Assembly (NCBI RefSeq): GCF_021365465.1
Contig: NZ_CP089932.1
Location: forward strand, 4,092,001 to 4,156,000
DNA length: 64,000 nucleotides
Direction: 5' to 3'
Source: Erwinia tracheiphila
GTDB lineage: Bacteria > Pseudomonadota > Gammaproteobacteria > Enterobacterales > Enterobacteriaceae
Below the pieces are notes generated by a model, which saw only the letters and a program-made list of their open reading frames with translations, did not search any database and was not told the origin of the DNA. Of the stretch, positions 29,969 through 39,349 are shown piece by piece. A program made the position numbers and the translations under genes. Positions within the stretch are counted from its first letter, which is position 1, and each line of letters opens with the position of its first letter.

Positions 29969-30745
29969 TCAGATACAAAATACCCGGCGTGTATTCTCAC
30001 GCAGGGTTTCTGCAATTTTCTGAGGAGACTCATCGCGGATGTCGCACAGGCTTTGCCAGATCGCACGCAGCCTTTCCGGGCGGTTTGGCTGGCCCTGAAA
30101 GCCCTGCACGGGCATATCCGGCGCATCGGTTTCGAGCAGCAGCGATGTCAGCGGCAGGCGGGCGATGGCAGCGCGCGTTTTGCTGGCACGGGGGTAAGTG
30201 ATGGTTCCACCGACGCCAATGGCATAGCCCGCGCGTATAAAAGCCTGCGCCTGCTGTTCGCTTCCGGCAAAACCATGAATCACGCCACAACGGGGAAGCC
30301 CGAACTGACGAAGCTGCATCGCCAACTTGTCGTGCGTGCGTCGCGAATGCAGGATCACCGGTAGATCGTAATCCCTTGCCAGCCGCATCTGTGCCGTCAG
30401 CATCGCCTGCTGCTTATCAAACTGGGGGTTATCGATAAACAAATCCAATCCTATCTCACCAATCTCCACCAATTTTTCAGGGCGTGGTTTCATATACGCT
30501 TCCAGCTGCTGCAAATGGGCGTCATGATAATCCGCCACCGCCATCGGATGAATGCCCAGCGCTGCATACACCGTTGGCCAGCGCTCAGCCAGCGCCATCA
30601 CGCCGGCAAAACGACTGGCGGCAGTGCCAACCGCAATGATTTTTTCCACGCCCGCCTCGGCTGCCTGGCGCAGGCTCTGCGCCTCATCACCGATAAAAGG
30701 TACAAAATCAAAGTGGCAGTGCGTATCGACAAAACGCGGATTCAT
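29969..30745 (-). CDS. yjjV: TatD-family metal-dependent hydrolase YjjV
   Basis: 258 residues (E. coli 259). TIM-barrel nuclease/hydrolase family: metal ligands HCHFD (residues 9-13 in VDTHCHFDF), VEIGEIGLD (Glu, about 94), the histidine of LPVILHSRRTHD and LLLETDAPDM (Asp, near 207). Its start codon overlaps the yjjU stop (ATGA), so the pair is translationally coupled. In E. coli yjjW/yjjI lie between yjjV and deoC; they are missing here. Confidence 0.93.
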   Translation of the reverse strand: MNPRFVDTHCHFDFVPFIGDEAQSLRQAAEAGVEKIIAVGTAASRFAGVMALAERWPTVYAALGIHPMAVADYHDAHLQQLEAYMKPRPEKLVEIGEIGLDLFIDNPQFDKQQAMLTAQMRLARDYDLPVILHSRRTHDKLAMQLRQFGLPRCGVIHGFAGSEQQAQAFIRAGYAIGVGGTITYPRASKTRAAIARLPLTSLLLETDAPDMPVQGFQGQPNRPERLRAIWQSLCDIRDESPQKIAETLRENTRRVFCI

Positions 30746-31704
30746 GCCTGCGCCCCCTCATCGTAATCAGTATCATTTTCAGCCAGCCCCCCCGGAGCAT
30801 TTACCCTCTGAACCGGCTCATTTGCCATCACCACAGCTGGCGATTGTTCCGGCTGAATCCCGCACTCACGCAGTTTCTCCCCCAGCGTCGCCAGGAAATA
30901 ACGCCCGCAGCGGCAGCCCAAATGATAATCCTTGTTTAAGGATGCAACCCGGCTGCCCAACGCCATACTTGCCAGCACCTGCGGCGGAAAAATTTCAATA
31001 ATGTTCAGTTCGCCGGGTGGGTTCTCAATAAACTGTTGGGTTTGACAATAGCTCTCTTCATGAAGATGCATAATATTCATAAGCGGTTGGAGCGCGTTGT
31101 CGCCAAGCCACCGTTCAAGACGCCTGAACCACTGGGACGTCCAGTTCATCTGTGACGGCACGGTACGAATCACCACAATCGTATCGGCATCGCGCCGGGC
31201 CGCTTCCCGAACCGGGATGGCATCGCTGATGCCGCCGTCCAGATAGCTGATGCAGTCCAGCTCCACACCGGGGCGATACATGCCGGGAATCGCGCTGGAT
31301 GCCCTGATAAGATTCAGCCAGTTTGCCGCCGTGGGTGCAAAATAACCGGGAGAATAGTCATCGCTGCGGCAGGCGCAGATGTAAAATTCACGGCCGGATG
31401 AAAACATTTTTTCACCTGCCGCCATCGCCAGCGGAAACTCGTTCGCGGTGATATCCACCAGCCAGTCAAGGTCTATAAGCTGTCCGCCACAAATATAAGC
31501 GGAGAGATTTTGTGCGCCTGCAGAGGTTCCCAACAGCAGGGCAAAGGGATTAAAGGCTGCACGCTGAAACTCATCCAGCACGCCAGCCGTGAAGATACCG
31601 CGCTGTCCCCCACCTTCACAAACCAGCGCCAGCTTGCCCGTGCGAAACGGCGGTAATGTGACTGATTCGATATTGTCTGGCGTAACCGGAATATATTGGC
31701 CCAA
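30742..31704 (-). CDS. yjjU: Patatin-like phospholipase family protein YjjU, shortened
   Basis: 320 residues against 357 in E. coli. Lipase features are kept: oxyanion-hole motif CEGGGQRGIFTAGVL (about 29-43), nucleophile serine in LLGTSAGAQNLSAY (about 57-70), and catalytic aspartate in YLDGGISDAIPV (about 165). Compared with my recollection of the E. coli protein, some 27 residues are missing in frame between SAYIC and GGQLIDLDW, close after the nucleophile, and the C-terminal tail is shorter. Since the reading frame is preserved, it may be folded but altered. Overlaps yjjV by four bases. Confidence 0.9.
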   Translation of the reverse strand: MGQYIPVTPDNIESVTLPPFRTGKLALVCEGGGQRGIFTAGVLDEFQRAAFNPFALLLGTSAGAQNLSAYICGGQLIDLDWLVDITANEFPLAMAAGEKMFSSGREFYICACRSDDYSPGYFAPTAANWLNLIRASSAIPGMYRPGVELDCISYLDGGISDAIPVREAARRDADTIVVIRTVPSQMNWTSQWFRRLERWLGDNALQPLMNIMHLHEESYCQTQQFIENPPGELNIIEIFPPQVLASMALGSRVASLNKDYHLGCRCGRYFLATLGEKLRECGIQPEQSPAVVMANEPVQRVNAPGGLAENDTDYDEGAQA

Positions 31705-31787
31705 GATCGGACTCCTGCGCAGCGGGGATAAGACCAGAATACCCTGAATGACGTAAAACTGTTGGTTCCTGACCCAACGTTAATATT

Positions 31788-32564
31788 GTCATTGTGTTGC
31801 AAAGATCGCAGCGCTGAATATCTTTGCTGATATTTTCACCAGAAACGCTGCCCATCAACGTATTCAAGGGCTGACATTTCGATCGTGACATTATTCTGTG
31901 GGCAGTATGCTGGCACTGCAAATATACAGCCACCGTGCGCTGCCTGAGCCACGGCATCAGTGCCCACCAATCGATGATCTCCCGCCGGATTCAGCGTTAT
32001 ATGCCTGAAATGGAAAAACGGCTGCGATACTACTGGCGAAACCCTTCAGGATTATGCTCCGGCATCCCGATGAAACCTGTATCAAAGTGAATGGCTGCCA
32101 GGCTTATCTGTACCGTGCTGTTGACAGCAAAGGACGCACTAACGATTTTTATCTCTCTGTGCGCCGTAACAGCAAAGCGGCCTGTCGGTTTGTGGGAAAG
32201 ATTCTGAACAACGTGAAAGGCTGGCAAATCCCCCATCCATAGCCTGGCGATGAGGTTATTGAAACGGCAGGGCCGTTTACCGCCTGATGTTGAACACCGG
32301 CAGAGAAAATACCGGAACAACGTGATTGAATGCATTCCCAAACTGAAATGGATAATCAACGCCACGCCGGGATTTAAATCCATGAAGACGGCGTATGTCA
32401 TCATTAAGGGGATTCAGTCATGTGGGCATTGCGTAAAGGACTGGCGGAAGGCGTTTACTTCGGCTATTCCACAGGCGAAATGCGTCTGATAAGCAGAGTG
32501 TTTGAAAGGTAAGGCCTTTCAGTAATACAAAAGGCTACCTCACTGTGAACTTTGCAACAGTGCC
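31788..32564 (+). mobile_element. IS6-family (IS26-like) element, degraded
   Basis: The right terminal repeat TTTGCAACAGTGCC is perfect at 32551-32564; the left one is blurred (GTTGCAAA at 31796-31803). Between them a plus-strand transposase can be read only with frameshifts and stops: RRIQRYMPEMEKRLRYYWR, IKVNGCQAYLYRAVDSKGR, FVGKILNNVKGW, then after a deletion LAMRLLKRQGRLPPDVEHRQ and RKYRNNVIEC, GFKSMKTAYVIIKGI. These are standard IS6 transposase blocks. The second catalytic aspartate region (NTDKAPAY) is deleted. Between 32565 and 32723 nothing else is recognised. Confidence 0.88.
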
Positions 32565-32723
32565 TGCAAAGTACAACGTGGAATTGCCGGGAAAACAGGG
32601 CAAAGAACGAAAAGTGACTGAGTGGATAAAAAAGAGAAACGACGTTATATAAACAACAAAACAGGAGCACTGGCTCCCACTTTAAGGTGGCAAATCGGAT
32701 AGCGTCGTGGCCACGTCGCGATA

Positions 32724-34038
32724 GACCCTGTACATGATTCTGTGTAAATGCCTTTTCTCAGTAGTGGCCGTCCGGGCGGTCACCGAACCCGATAATAAAA
32801 CGGCTCATCGCCATACGCCAGTCCCTCAGTGGCATCCTCCATTTCTGTGATGCGGCCTGGATTGCCAGCCACACGTCCTTTTTCACTGCGTCGTCAGTCG
32901 GGAACACCTTACGTTTCTTGATGGCATCCCGGATCACGCTGTTCAGCGGCTCGATGGCGCTGGTCGTGTCGAGCGTCTTGCGGATGTCTGCCGGGTAAGC
33001 GAAGAACGTCAACAGGCTGGCCCGGTTTGCCTGCCAGCGCCGGCTTATTTGGGGATAGCGACTGTCCCATGTCCCGGAGAACACATCCAGGGCCTGTAGC
33101 GCTGCCTCTTCCGTCGGGGCCTGACAGATGGCTTTCAGGTCACGGGTGACGGCTTTGTAGCCCTCCCAGGAGACGAACCGCAGACTGTTGCGCACCATAT
33201 GCACGACGCACAGCTGGACGCAGGCCTGCGGATACACCGCGTTGATAGCGTCCGGGAAGCCCTTCAGACCATCAACACAGGCGATGAGGATATCGTTCAG
33301 GCCACGGTTTTTCAGCCCCGCCAGCACGTTCAACCAGAACTCCGCGCCTTCATTTTCAGCCAGCCACATACCCGGCAGTTCTTTCTGGCCTTCGATGTTG
33401 ATACCCGGGGCAAGGAACACGGATTTATTGATGACGCGACTGTCCTGCCGGACTTTCAGGACGATGCAGTCAGGGTAAACGATGGGACAAACGGCATCCA
33501 GCGGCCGGTTTTGCCATCCGGTGACCTGCTCCATGACGGCATCAGCTACCTTCGAGACCAGCGCTGGCGAGACATCGGCGTCATACGGCTCTTTGAATGC
33601 GGCCGCTATCTCGCGGGTGGTCATCCCTTTGGCGTACAACGATAAGATCGGGTTATCCATCCCGGTGCTCCGGGTCTGGTTTTTCTTCACCCGTTGTGGT
33701 TCAAAGGAGCCATCACGATCGCGCGGAGTACGTAGTTCCAGCGGGTCATCGCCGGTGGTCACTGTCTTTGTGGAATAGCCGTTGCGGGCGTTGGTCGCCG
33801 GTCTGGGCTGATTTTTATCGTCGCCGGGGTGACGGGTCATTTCGGCGTTGAGCGCCGCCCCGACACTGATTTTTTTCAGCAGGCGCTCAAACTGACTGAG
33901 ATCGTCAGGGGTTTTGAGATTTTTGGCCAGTTCGTTAGCCAGGGCCTGCGACTGTTTTTCGTCCATAAATTAACCTGCTTTTGATGCTGGATTGAACATG
34001 TCAAAATCAGGCAATTACACAAATCTATGTACTGGCTC
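32724..34038 (-). mobile_element. IS256-family element, copy 1, with 8-bp target duplication
   Basis: 1315 bp. Ends: GACCCTGTACATGATTCTG at 32724 and, reversed, GAGCCAGTACATAGATTTG ending at 34038; both share the pattern ...TGTGTAA.TGCC of imperfect 29-base inverted repeats. The flanks are TCGCGATA at 32716-32723 and 34039-34046, an 8-bp duplication, so this was a single clean insertion between the IS6 remnant and ytjA. Confidence 0.95.
32758..33966 (-). CDS. IS256-family transposase, copy 1
   Basis: 402 residues, full length. DDE motif candidates: Asp in CPIVYPDCIVLKVRQ (about 168), Asp in ACVDGLKGFPDAI (about 235) and Glu in SAIEPLNSVIRDA (about 340). Mostly intact but drifting from the chimeric copy at 39.4 kb: for example KEPYDA for KELYDA and TTSAIEPLNS for TTNAIESLNS, so it may have lost activity. 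Also a D for G at GDDPLELRT. The 5' half resembles copy 2 closely, the 3' half does not. Confidence 0.95.
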   Translation of the reverse strand: MDEKQSQALANELAKNLKTPDDLSQFERLLKKISVGAALNAEMTRHPGDDKNQPRPATNARNGYSTKTVTTGDDPLELRTPRDRDGSFEPQRVKKNQTRSTGMDNPILSLYAKGMTTREIAAAFKEPYDADVSPALVSKVADAVMEQVTGWQNRPLDAVCPIVYPDCIVLKVRQDSRVINKSVFLAPGINIEGQKELPGMWLAENEGAEFWLNVLAGLKNRGLNDILIACVDGLKGFPDAINAVYPQACVQLCVVHMVRNSLRFVSWEGYKAVTRDLKAICQAPTEEAALQALDVFSGTWDSRYPQISRRWQANRASLLTFFAYPADIRKTLDTTSAIEPLNSVIRDAIKKRKVFPTDDAVKKDVWLAIQAASQKWRMPLRDWRMAMSRFIIGFGDRPDGHY

Positions 34039-34062
34039 TCGCGATACCGTCACGATGATGCT

Positions 34063-34224
34063 TTAAAGCTTCTTCCTGCCCGTAAACAGGCTGACCAGGA
34101 AGATGATAATACCGACGACGAATACAATTTTAGCAGCCCACGCGGCTTTACCGACCAGACCATCAAAACCCAACGCAGCTGCAATCAGCGCGATAACCAG
34201 AAAAATAATGCCCCAGCGAAACAT
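34063..34224 (-). CDS. ytjA: Small membrane protein YtjA (DUF1328)
   Basis: 53 residues, the same length as in E. coli: [20 protein letters not shown] then a second hydrophobic helix [15 protein letters not shown] and GRKKL at the end. Two membrane helices and a short basic tail. Preceded by a strong AGGAGGG ribosome-binding site. E. coli has ytjA between osmY and yjjU; the order osmY-ytjA-(IS256)-(IS6)-yjjU here is the same with two insertions between. Function unknown. Confidence 0.93.
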   Translation of the reverse strand: MFRWGIIFLVIALIAAALGFDGLVGKAAWAAKIVFVVGIIIFLVSLFTGRKKL

Positions 34225-34364
34225 AAACCCCTCCTCACCACTCGTAAAAACCGACCTGCAGTGTTATTCACTCAGGCTAGTGAGAGTCTGGTTTTTTATC
34301 ATATTTGATGCTATTTCCTGGACTGTTTCATCGCTGAAACGGACCCGATGCTTCTCGAAGATTA

Positions 34365-34979
34365 TTAAGATTTCACAGTGATATTGTTTTTGACGCTTTT
34401 CACGCCATCAATGGCTTTGGCAATGCCTTCAGCACGTTCTGACTGCGCCTGGGTTTTAACCGTACCGGAGAGCTGAACCACACCGTTGGTGGTTTCCACT
34501 TTGACGTTACGAGACGGCACGATATCGTCTGCTAACAGTTTAGCTTTAATTTTGCTGGTCGTTGCGATATCGCCAGCGTAACCGCTTACGCTGGATTTGG
34601 TAGTGTCTTTAACGTGCAGTTTGTCGCTGACAGATTTCACACCTTCCACTTTTTTCGCAGCGGCAACCGCCAGTTCAGCCTGGTCCTGAGAAGGAACGAA
34701 TCCACTCAGCGCCACCACGCCATCGTGAGTTTTTACTGAAATATCGCTGCTTTTAATAGCATCGTTGTCCACTAAAGCCGCTTTCACTTTAGCCGTCACG
34801 CCGCTGTCATCCATGAAACTACCGACTTTTTTCATCGCGCTGTCAATTTTAGCACCGGCACTGTCGGCAATACTTTGAGTCGATGTGGTGGCAGTATCGT
34901 CAGCCACCGCATAACCTCCCAGCAGTGCAGAACCAAGCAGTACAGCAGTAAGTTTTTTTGCAATGTTAGTCTTCTTCAT
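34365..34979 (-). CDS. osmY: Osmotically inducible periplasmic protein OsmY
   Basis: 204 residues (E. coli 201). Signal peptide [20 protein letters not shown] to AVADD, then two BON domains: [20 protein letters not shown] (about 60-125) and [20 protein letters not shown] (about 138-204). BON domains bind phospholipid surfaces; OsmY is strongly induced by sigma-S and salt and can act as a periplasmic chaperone for autotransporters. No sigma-S promoter was identified with confidence in the 230 bases upstream. Confidence 0.96.
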   Translation of the reverse strand: MKKTNIAKKLTAVLLGSALLGGYAVADDTATTSTQSIADSAGAKIDSAMKKVGSFMDDSGVTAKVKAALVDNDAIKSSDISVKTHDGVVALSGFVPSQDQAELAVAAAKKVEGVKSVSDKLHVKDTTKSSVSGYAGDIATTSKIKAKLLADDIVPSRNVKVETTNGVVQLSGTVKTQAQSERAEGIAKAIDGVKSVKNNITVKS

Positions 34980-35212
34980 GACACTTCCTTCTTCATGTTA
35001 TTGCATTCACAACTGTGAGCTTTCAGCCACAAACGACGTGGCTGTAGTGGAAAGACGTCGCAGCAGCCTGTGCCACATATTTTGCGTCCTGTAGAACTAA
35101 AGATAGACACTAATCAGCATTTCACCGCTTTTTATAGTTGATATAATAGAGAAATAATCGGTATGAAGATTTTTTAAGAAGAGTCTGCAATCAGGAAAAA
35201 ACCGTAAAAAAA

Positions 35213-35830
35213 CCACCTGCATAGCAGGTGCCATTGATTTCGCCCCACAGGGGCGCACTAAGTCCAGACTCAGAGAGCCTTCCCTTCACACTTCTTTCAG
35301 TGGAAGCTGGCTATCTTCAACTTCATGTTTTTCCTGATACTTCACGTACTTTATTATCATTTCTTCGTTTATACCTACGGTATCGACACAATAACCTCTT
35401 GCCCAAAAATCATTCCCCCACTGCTTGTTCTTACGCAGGCAGGGAAATTTACTGAACAATCGAAGGGCTGTTTTACCCTTTAAGTCGCCTGTTACATGGG
35501 AAATCGAAAGCCGTGGAGGCACTTTTACCCGCAAACGGACATGGTCTGTCTGGACATTCAGCTCCACTACTTCTATCCCGGGCTGCTCACCTGAGATCCT
35601 TATCGGCTTACAGACCTCTTTACCAACATTGTTCCTGAGGATGCGAAACCGGTACCTGGGTGTCCATACGATATGATATTGACAACACCAGTGCACATGA
35701 GATGCTTTCTGGAATCTGCTCATGGTTAAATCCCTGGCAGTTATGGGGATAACAGATTCGGATTTTCCCATGAGTAGCATGACTGGCAGAGCCAACTTAT
35801 TGCTGACCACCTCCACAGGAGGTGGTGTTC
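35213..35830 (-). mobile_element. IS200/IS605-family element (IS200-type, single tnpA)
   Basis: A Y1 transposase flanked by hairpins: CACCTGC-ATA-GCAGGTG at 35214-35230 (with a T-run on the minus strand, so it acts as terminator) and CCACCTCC-ACA-GGAGGTGG at about 35810-35827. IS200-type elements have such subterminal palindromes and no inverted repeats or target duplication. The exact ends cannot be fixed by eye. Inserted just beyond the prfC terminator. Confidence 0.75.
35286..35723 (-). CDS. IS200-type transposase TnpA with altered HUH motif
   Basis: 145 residues from MSRFQKASHVHWCCQYHIVW; an ATG at 35816 would add unrelated residues. Family blocks: TPRYRFRILRNNVGKEV, LKGKTALRLFSKFPCLRK, RGYCVDTVGINEEMIIKYVK, which ends with the likely catalytic tyrosine (Tyr126). 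The metal-binding HUH motif should be His-x-His; here it reads TDHVRLRVKVPP, i.e. His61-Val-Arg63. The codon is CGT where CAT is expected, one base change. If real, the enzyme should not bind its metal properly and the copy would be dead even though the frame is open. Confidence 0.88.
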   Translation of the reverse strand: MSRFQKASHVHWCCQYHIVWTPRYRFRILRNNVGKEVCKPIRISGEQPGIEVVELNVQTDHVRLRVKVPPRLSISHVTGDLKGKTALRLFSKFPCLRKNKQWGNDFWARGYCVDTVGINEEMIIKYVKYQEKHEVEDSQLPLKEV

Positions 35831-35840
35831 ATGCAGGGAT

Positions 35841-35867
35841 AAAAAAAGCGATACGCCGAGTATCGCT
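35841..35867 (-). terminator. prfC terminator
   Basis: AGCGATAC (35847-35854), loop, GTATCGCT (35860-35867); on the minus strand the stem is followed by seven T. It lies 27 bases beyond the prfC stop. Confidence 0.9.
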
Positions 35868-35894
35868 TTACCATTATAGCGTAGATTTACGCTG

Positions 35895-37484
35895 TCAATG
35901 CTCGCGGGTTTTACGGAACACCACGTCAGGATAACGTTCCTGAGTGATATTCAGGTTAACCATCGTCGGGGCAATGTAAGTCAGATTATCGCCGCCATCC
36001 AGCGCCAGATTAATTTCATTTTTGCGCTGGAATTCATCGAACTTCTTCACGTCACTGCATTCCACCCAACGGGCGGTGGAAACGTTAATGGCTTCGTAAA
36101 TGGCCTCCACGTTGTACTCGCTTTTCAGGCGCGCCACCACCACGTCAAACTGCAGCACGCCTACCGCTCCGACGATCAGATCGTTGTTATGTACCGGACG
36201 AAACACCTGTACTGCCCCTTCTTCCGAAAGCTGAACCAGACCTTTTAACAACTGCTTCTGCTTCAGCGGGTCACGCAGGCGAATGCGGCGAAACAGTTCC
36301 GGCGCAAAGTTAGGAATACCGGCGAACTTCATATTTTCACCCTGGGTAAAGGTATCCCCAATCTGAATAGTACCGTGGTTGTGCAATCCGATGATGTCAC
36401 CCGGATACGCTTCTTCAACATGCGAACGGTCACCTGCCATAAAGGTCAGTGCATCACTTATTACCACGTCTTTGCCGAGGCGAACCTGACGCAGCTTCAT
36501 GCCTTTTTCATACTGGCCGGAAACCACACGCAGAAACGCCACGCGGTCACGGTGTTTCGGATCCATATTCGCCTGAATTTTAAAGACAAACCCGGTGAAT
36601 TTCTCATCGGCAGCGGTCACGGTACGCACATCGGTCTGTCGCGGCATGGGCGACGGCGCCCACTCCACCAGGCCATCAAGCATATGATCCACGCCGAAGT
36701 TACCGAGTGCGGTACCAAAAAACACCGGAGTCAATTGTCCGGCGAGAAACGATTCTTTATCGAATCCATGGGATACGCCCTGCACCAGCTCCAGCTCTTC
36801 ACGCAGCTGCGCCGCCAGATCGTCACCGACCGCCTTGTCCAGCTCCGGGTTGTCCAGCCCTTTCACCACGCGCACCTGCTGGATAGTGTGGCCCATTCCC
36901 GTTTGATAAAGGTAAATTTCATCTTTATACAGATGGTAGACGCCTTTGAACTGTTTACCACAGCCAATTGGCCAGGTAATGGGTGCACAGGCAATTTTCA
37001 ACTCACTTTCCACTTCGTCCAGTACTTCCATTGGGTCACGGATATCGCGGTCAAGCTTGTTCATAAAGGTCAGAATTGGCGTATCGCGCAGCCGGGTCAC
37101 TTCCATAAGCTTGCGGGTACGATCCTCAACACCTTTTGCAGCGTCAATGACCATCAGGCAGCAGTCCACTGCCGTCAGAGTGCGGTAGGTATCTTCAGAA
37201 AAGTCTTCGTGCCCCGGGGTATCAAGCAGGTTAACCAGACACTCGCGGTACGGGAACTGCATCACGGAAGTTGTGATTGAAATACCACGCTGCTTTTCCA
37301 TCTCCATCCAGTCTGACCTGGCATGCTGGCTGGAACCCCGACCTTTTACCGTGCCGGCAGTCTGAATAGCCTGTCCGAACAGCAACACTTTTTCGGTGAT
37401 GGTGGTTTTACCGGCATCCGGGTGGGAGATAATGGCAAAAGTGCGGCGGCGCTCCACCTCTGCGGATTGAGAGAGACTTGTCAT
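35895..37484 (-). CDS. prfC: Peptide chain release factor 3
   Basis: 529 residues from [20 protein letters not shown], as in E. coli; the ATG at 37520 is rejected. GTPase that removes release factors RF1/RF2 from the ribosome after termination. G-motifs: G1 SHPDAGKTT (about 19-27), G3 DTPGHEDF (about 88-95), G4 NKLDRD (about 142). EF-G-like domains II and III follow (about 280-529). Intact and preceded by the region that also holds the dinI-like promoter. Its E. coli neighbours yjjG and rimI are not here; the gene order breaks just upstream. Confidence 0.97.
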   Translation of the reverse strand: MTSLSQSAEVERRRTFAIISHPDAGKTTITEKVLLFGQAIQTAGTVKGRGSSQHARSDWMEMEKQRGISITTSVMQFPYRECLVNLLDTPGHEDFSEDTYRTLTAVDCCLMVIDAAKGVEDRTRKLMEVTRLRDTPILTFMNKLDRDIRDPMEVLDEVESELKIACAPITWPIGCGKQFKGVYHLYKDEIYLYQTGMGHTIQQVRVVKGLDNPELDKAVGDDLAAQLREELELVQGVSHGFDKESFLAGQLTPVFFGTALGNFGVDHMLDGLVEWAPSPMPRQTDVRTVTAADEKFTGFVFKIQANMDPKHRDRVAFLRVVSGQYEKGMKLRQVRLGKDVVISDALTFMAGDRSHVEEAYPGDIIGLHNHGTIQIGDTFTQGENMKFAGIPNFAPELFRRIRLRDPLKQKQLLKGLVQLSEEGAVQVFRPVHNNDLIVGAVGVLQFDVVVARLKSEYNVEAIYEAINVSTARWVECSDVKKFDEFQRKNEINLALDGGDNLTYIAPTMVNLNITQERYPDVVFRKTREH

Positions 37485-37644
37485 GTCATAAACCCTAAAT
37501 ATGTACTCATACGTGTACACGTTTCAATTCATGCGGAGTAGTGTACATCAGGAGGTTTGATTAATCGCCGATAATCTCAATCCTGTTTAGCCCGCTATAG
37601 GTTATCAAACTGGATTTAGTGCCATCAACTTAGAAAGTTATCTG

Positions 37645-37683
37645 TTGACGTTCAAATAAATCTTCACAATACTGTATATCCAA
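37645..37683 (+). promoter_or_regulatory. Promoter and left half of a LexA box, cut by ISL3
   Basis: Plus strand: TTGACG (37645-37650), 17 bases, AATACT (37668-37673), then TACTGTATATCCAA (37670-37683). If the ISL3 element and one target copy are removed, the sequence continues into TCAGTA (39007-39012) to give TACTGTATATCCAATCAGTA, a very good LexA box (CTG-N10-CAG, outer bases also matching) 17 bases before the dinI-like ATG at 39030. The IS insertion separates the two halves by 1323 bases. Confidence 0.8.
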
Positions 37684-38998
37684 GGGACTTCCCCGATCAT
37701 GGTGGGAGACTCAGAACGCCATGTTCAGCTTCCCGTAGTGGAACATTACGCCCAGCTTGAACCGTTCTTTATTCCTGAAGCCCCGTGACTTGATCCTCAG
37801 CAACCGTATTTTACTGTTCAGAGACTCCGCATTGCCGTTCGATACCCGGTTTTTCATCGCATTCAGAATGCCGTAAAGCCGCTTTGCCACCATGCGGGCA
37901 ATGCTGACCATGAGTGGTATGCCGGTGTCTTTAGCCATCGCCATCCATTCCTGCCACAACTTACGGCTATGGTCGTCATAGCGGCGGTGCCACAGATCGC
38001 GGGCAAGCTCTTTCATTACCCAGCACTGGTTCGTTTGCGGTAACACCAGCCGGGCAACTTCTAACCTCTCAGCGCGGCGCCCAAAGCGATTTTGTTTGCT
38101 GTAAAACCATAAGTAGCGTGAGCGGTGGGCGTCTTTCCTGTCTGACGACGGGATCTGTTTCATCTCAGCCTGACGGGTTTTATCAACGATGGCGCACAAC
38201 ATTTTTGCCACATGGAAGTGATCGAAGGCGATTTTATCCACGGCATTGGGGAGATGGATGCGTGCAGCACTGATATAGGCCGTGTTCATGTCCATAGACA
38301 GCGTTTTTATCTCTTCAAGCTGGTGATCTCTCAGGCTACGCAGATAACTGGCAAGACTTTCTACACCGCGATCGTCGGTCAGTTGCAAAGCGCGTCCCTG
38401 CCTGTCAGAGATAACGGTGACGTACTGGTGTCCTTTTTTGAACCCGACTTCATCCACGCAGAGATGACGGGCCGATAAGGGTTGTTTTATCCGGGCCAGG
38501 CCTCGTTTTACTGCGCGCATCATGATGCCGTCCACGGCATTCCAACTGAGTTTGAGCTGCTTTCTGACAGCATCCACGGTGCTAATTTTCAGCCATGAAA
38601 GAACAAAGGCTTCGAACAACAGGGTGTAGCGGCTGCCTAGCCCCGCCCACGGAACCGGCAGTGTCTGGCAACCGTGCTCGGGGCAGTCAATGCGGGGTAC
38701 ATCAGCTTCAACCAGCGTGGTGAATTGACAGGTATCGAGGTGACGCCATTTGCGACGCCGGTGGTCATGTATGGGGCAGGATTTACCGCATGTTGGACAG
38801 GTCAGTTGAGTGTGCCCGACAATGCCGACAATCACAGTCACTGAACCAGATTTTTCATCAAGAGAAAGGGATTTTACCTGCCACGGTGCGGACAGGTTAA
38901 GGATATGGGCATAGAGGGACTTTTCGTCCATGGCAGACTCCTCAGAAAATCAAGACTGCCATCATAATGCCCTTAGCCACCACAACAGGGGAAGACCC
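37684..38998 (-). mobile_element. ISL3-family element with 8-bp target duplication
   Basis: 1315 bp. Left end GGGACTTCCCC (37684-37694), right end reversed GGGTCTTCCCC (38988-38998), imperfect inverted repeats. Flanks ATATCCAA at 37676-37683 and 38999-39006 are the 8-bp duplication typical of ISL3. The insertion lies inside the LexA box of the next gene. Confidence 0.95.
37711..38931 (-). CDS. ISL3-family transposase
   Basis: 406 residues. N-terminal zinc ribbon (CPTCGKSCPIHDHRRRKWRH, then CPEHGC), the DDE-type core with VDEVGFKKGHQYVTV (Asp, about 158), MDMNTAYISAARIHLP (Asp, about 215) and the end NRVSNGNAESLNSKIRLLRI containing the catalytic Glu, RGFRNKERFKLGVMFHYG. No damage visible; this copy may be active. 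Confidence 0.95.
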   Translation of the reverse strand: MDEKSLYAHILNLSAPWQVKSLSLDEKSGSVTVIVGIVGHTQLTCPTCGKSCPIHDHRRRKWRHLDTCQFTTLVEADVPRIDCPEHGCQTLPVPWAGLGSRYTLLFEAFVLSWLKISTVDAVRKQLKLSWNAVDGIMMRAVKRGLARIKQPLSARHLCVDEVGFKKGHQYVTVISDRQGRALQLTDDRGVESLASYLRSLRDHQLEEIKTLSMDMNTAYISAARIHLPNAVDKIAFDHFHVAKMLCAIVDKTRQAEMKQIPSSDRKDAHRSRYLWFYSKQNRFGRRAERLEVARLVLPQTNQCWVMKELARDLWHRRYDDHSRKLWQEWMAMAKDTGIPLMVSIARMVAKRLYGILNAMKNRVSNGNAESLNSKIRLLRIKSRGFRNKERFKLGVMFHYGKLNMAF

Positions 38999-39029
38999 AT
39001 ATCCAATCAGTAATTATCGGAGATGAGCT

Positions 39030-39280
39030 ATGATTGTTGAAATCACGATTGCTAAAGAAAAAGTTAAAGGTATGACAAAAGGCATCTGTTGATGCTCTCC
39101 GGGCGGAACTGACTAAACGACTCAGCCCGAAATACTCTGACATACAGGTGATCGTTAGGGGTGCCAGCAATGATGGTCTTTCTGTGCTCCGATCACAAGA
39201 CAACAGATGGCGATAAGGCATATGTGCAGGAAGTGCTCCAGCAGACCTGGGAATCTACGGATGAGTGGTTTTATAAGTGA
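39030..39280 (+). pseudogene. DinI-like DNA-damage-inducible protein, two frameshifts
   Basis: The start MIVEITIAKEKVKGMTKG follows a GGAGA ribosome-binding site. An extra base at about 39085 gives a stop; the frame resumes SVDALRAELTKRLSPKYSDI and QVIVRGASNDGLSVL, then one more frame change and KTTDGDKAYVQEVLQQTWES, TDEWFYK and stop. This follows the DinI/MsgA family pattern (about 80 residues, ending TWESADDWF). DinI stabilises RecA filaments and is under LexA control, which fits the LexA box upstream. Besides the two frameshifts the promoter is cut by ISL3. Confidence 0.85.
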
Positions 39281-39349
39281 TCTTCGCTGTACAGGCAGTA
39301 ATAAGACCCGGTTGCTGGCCACGTTTTGTTTGCCAGAGCCCGGCTAACC

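Noticed and set aside
36375..37280. 301-codon frame on the plus strand
   Set aside because: It is antisense to prfC throughout, has no recognisable family or start signal, and prfC is certain.
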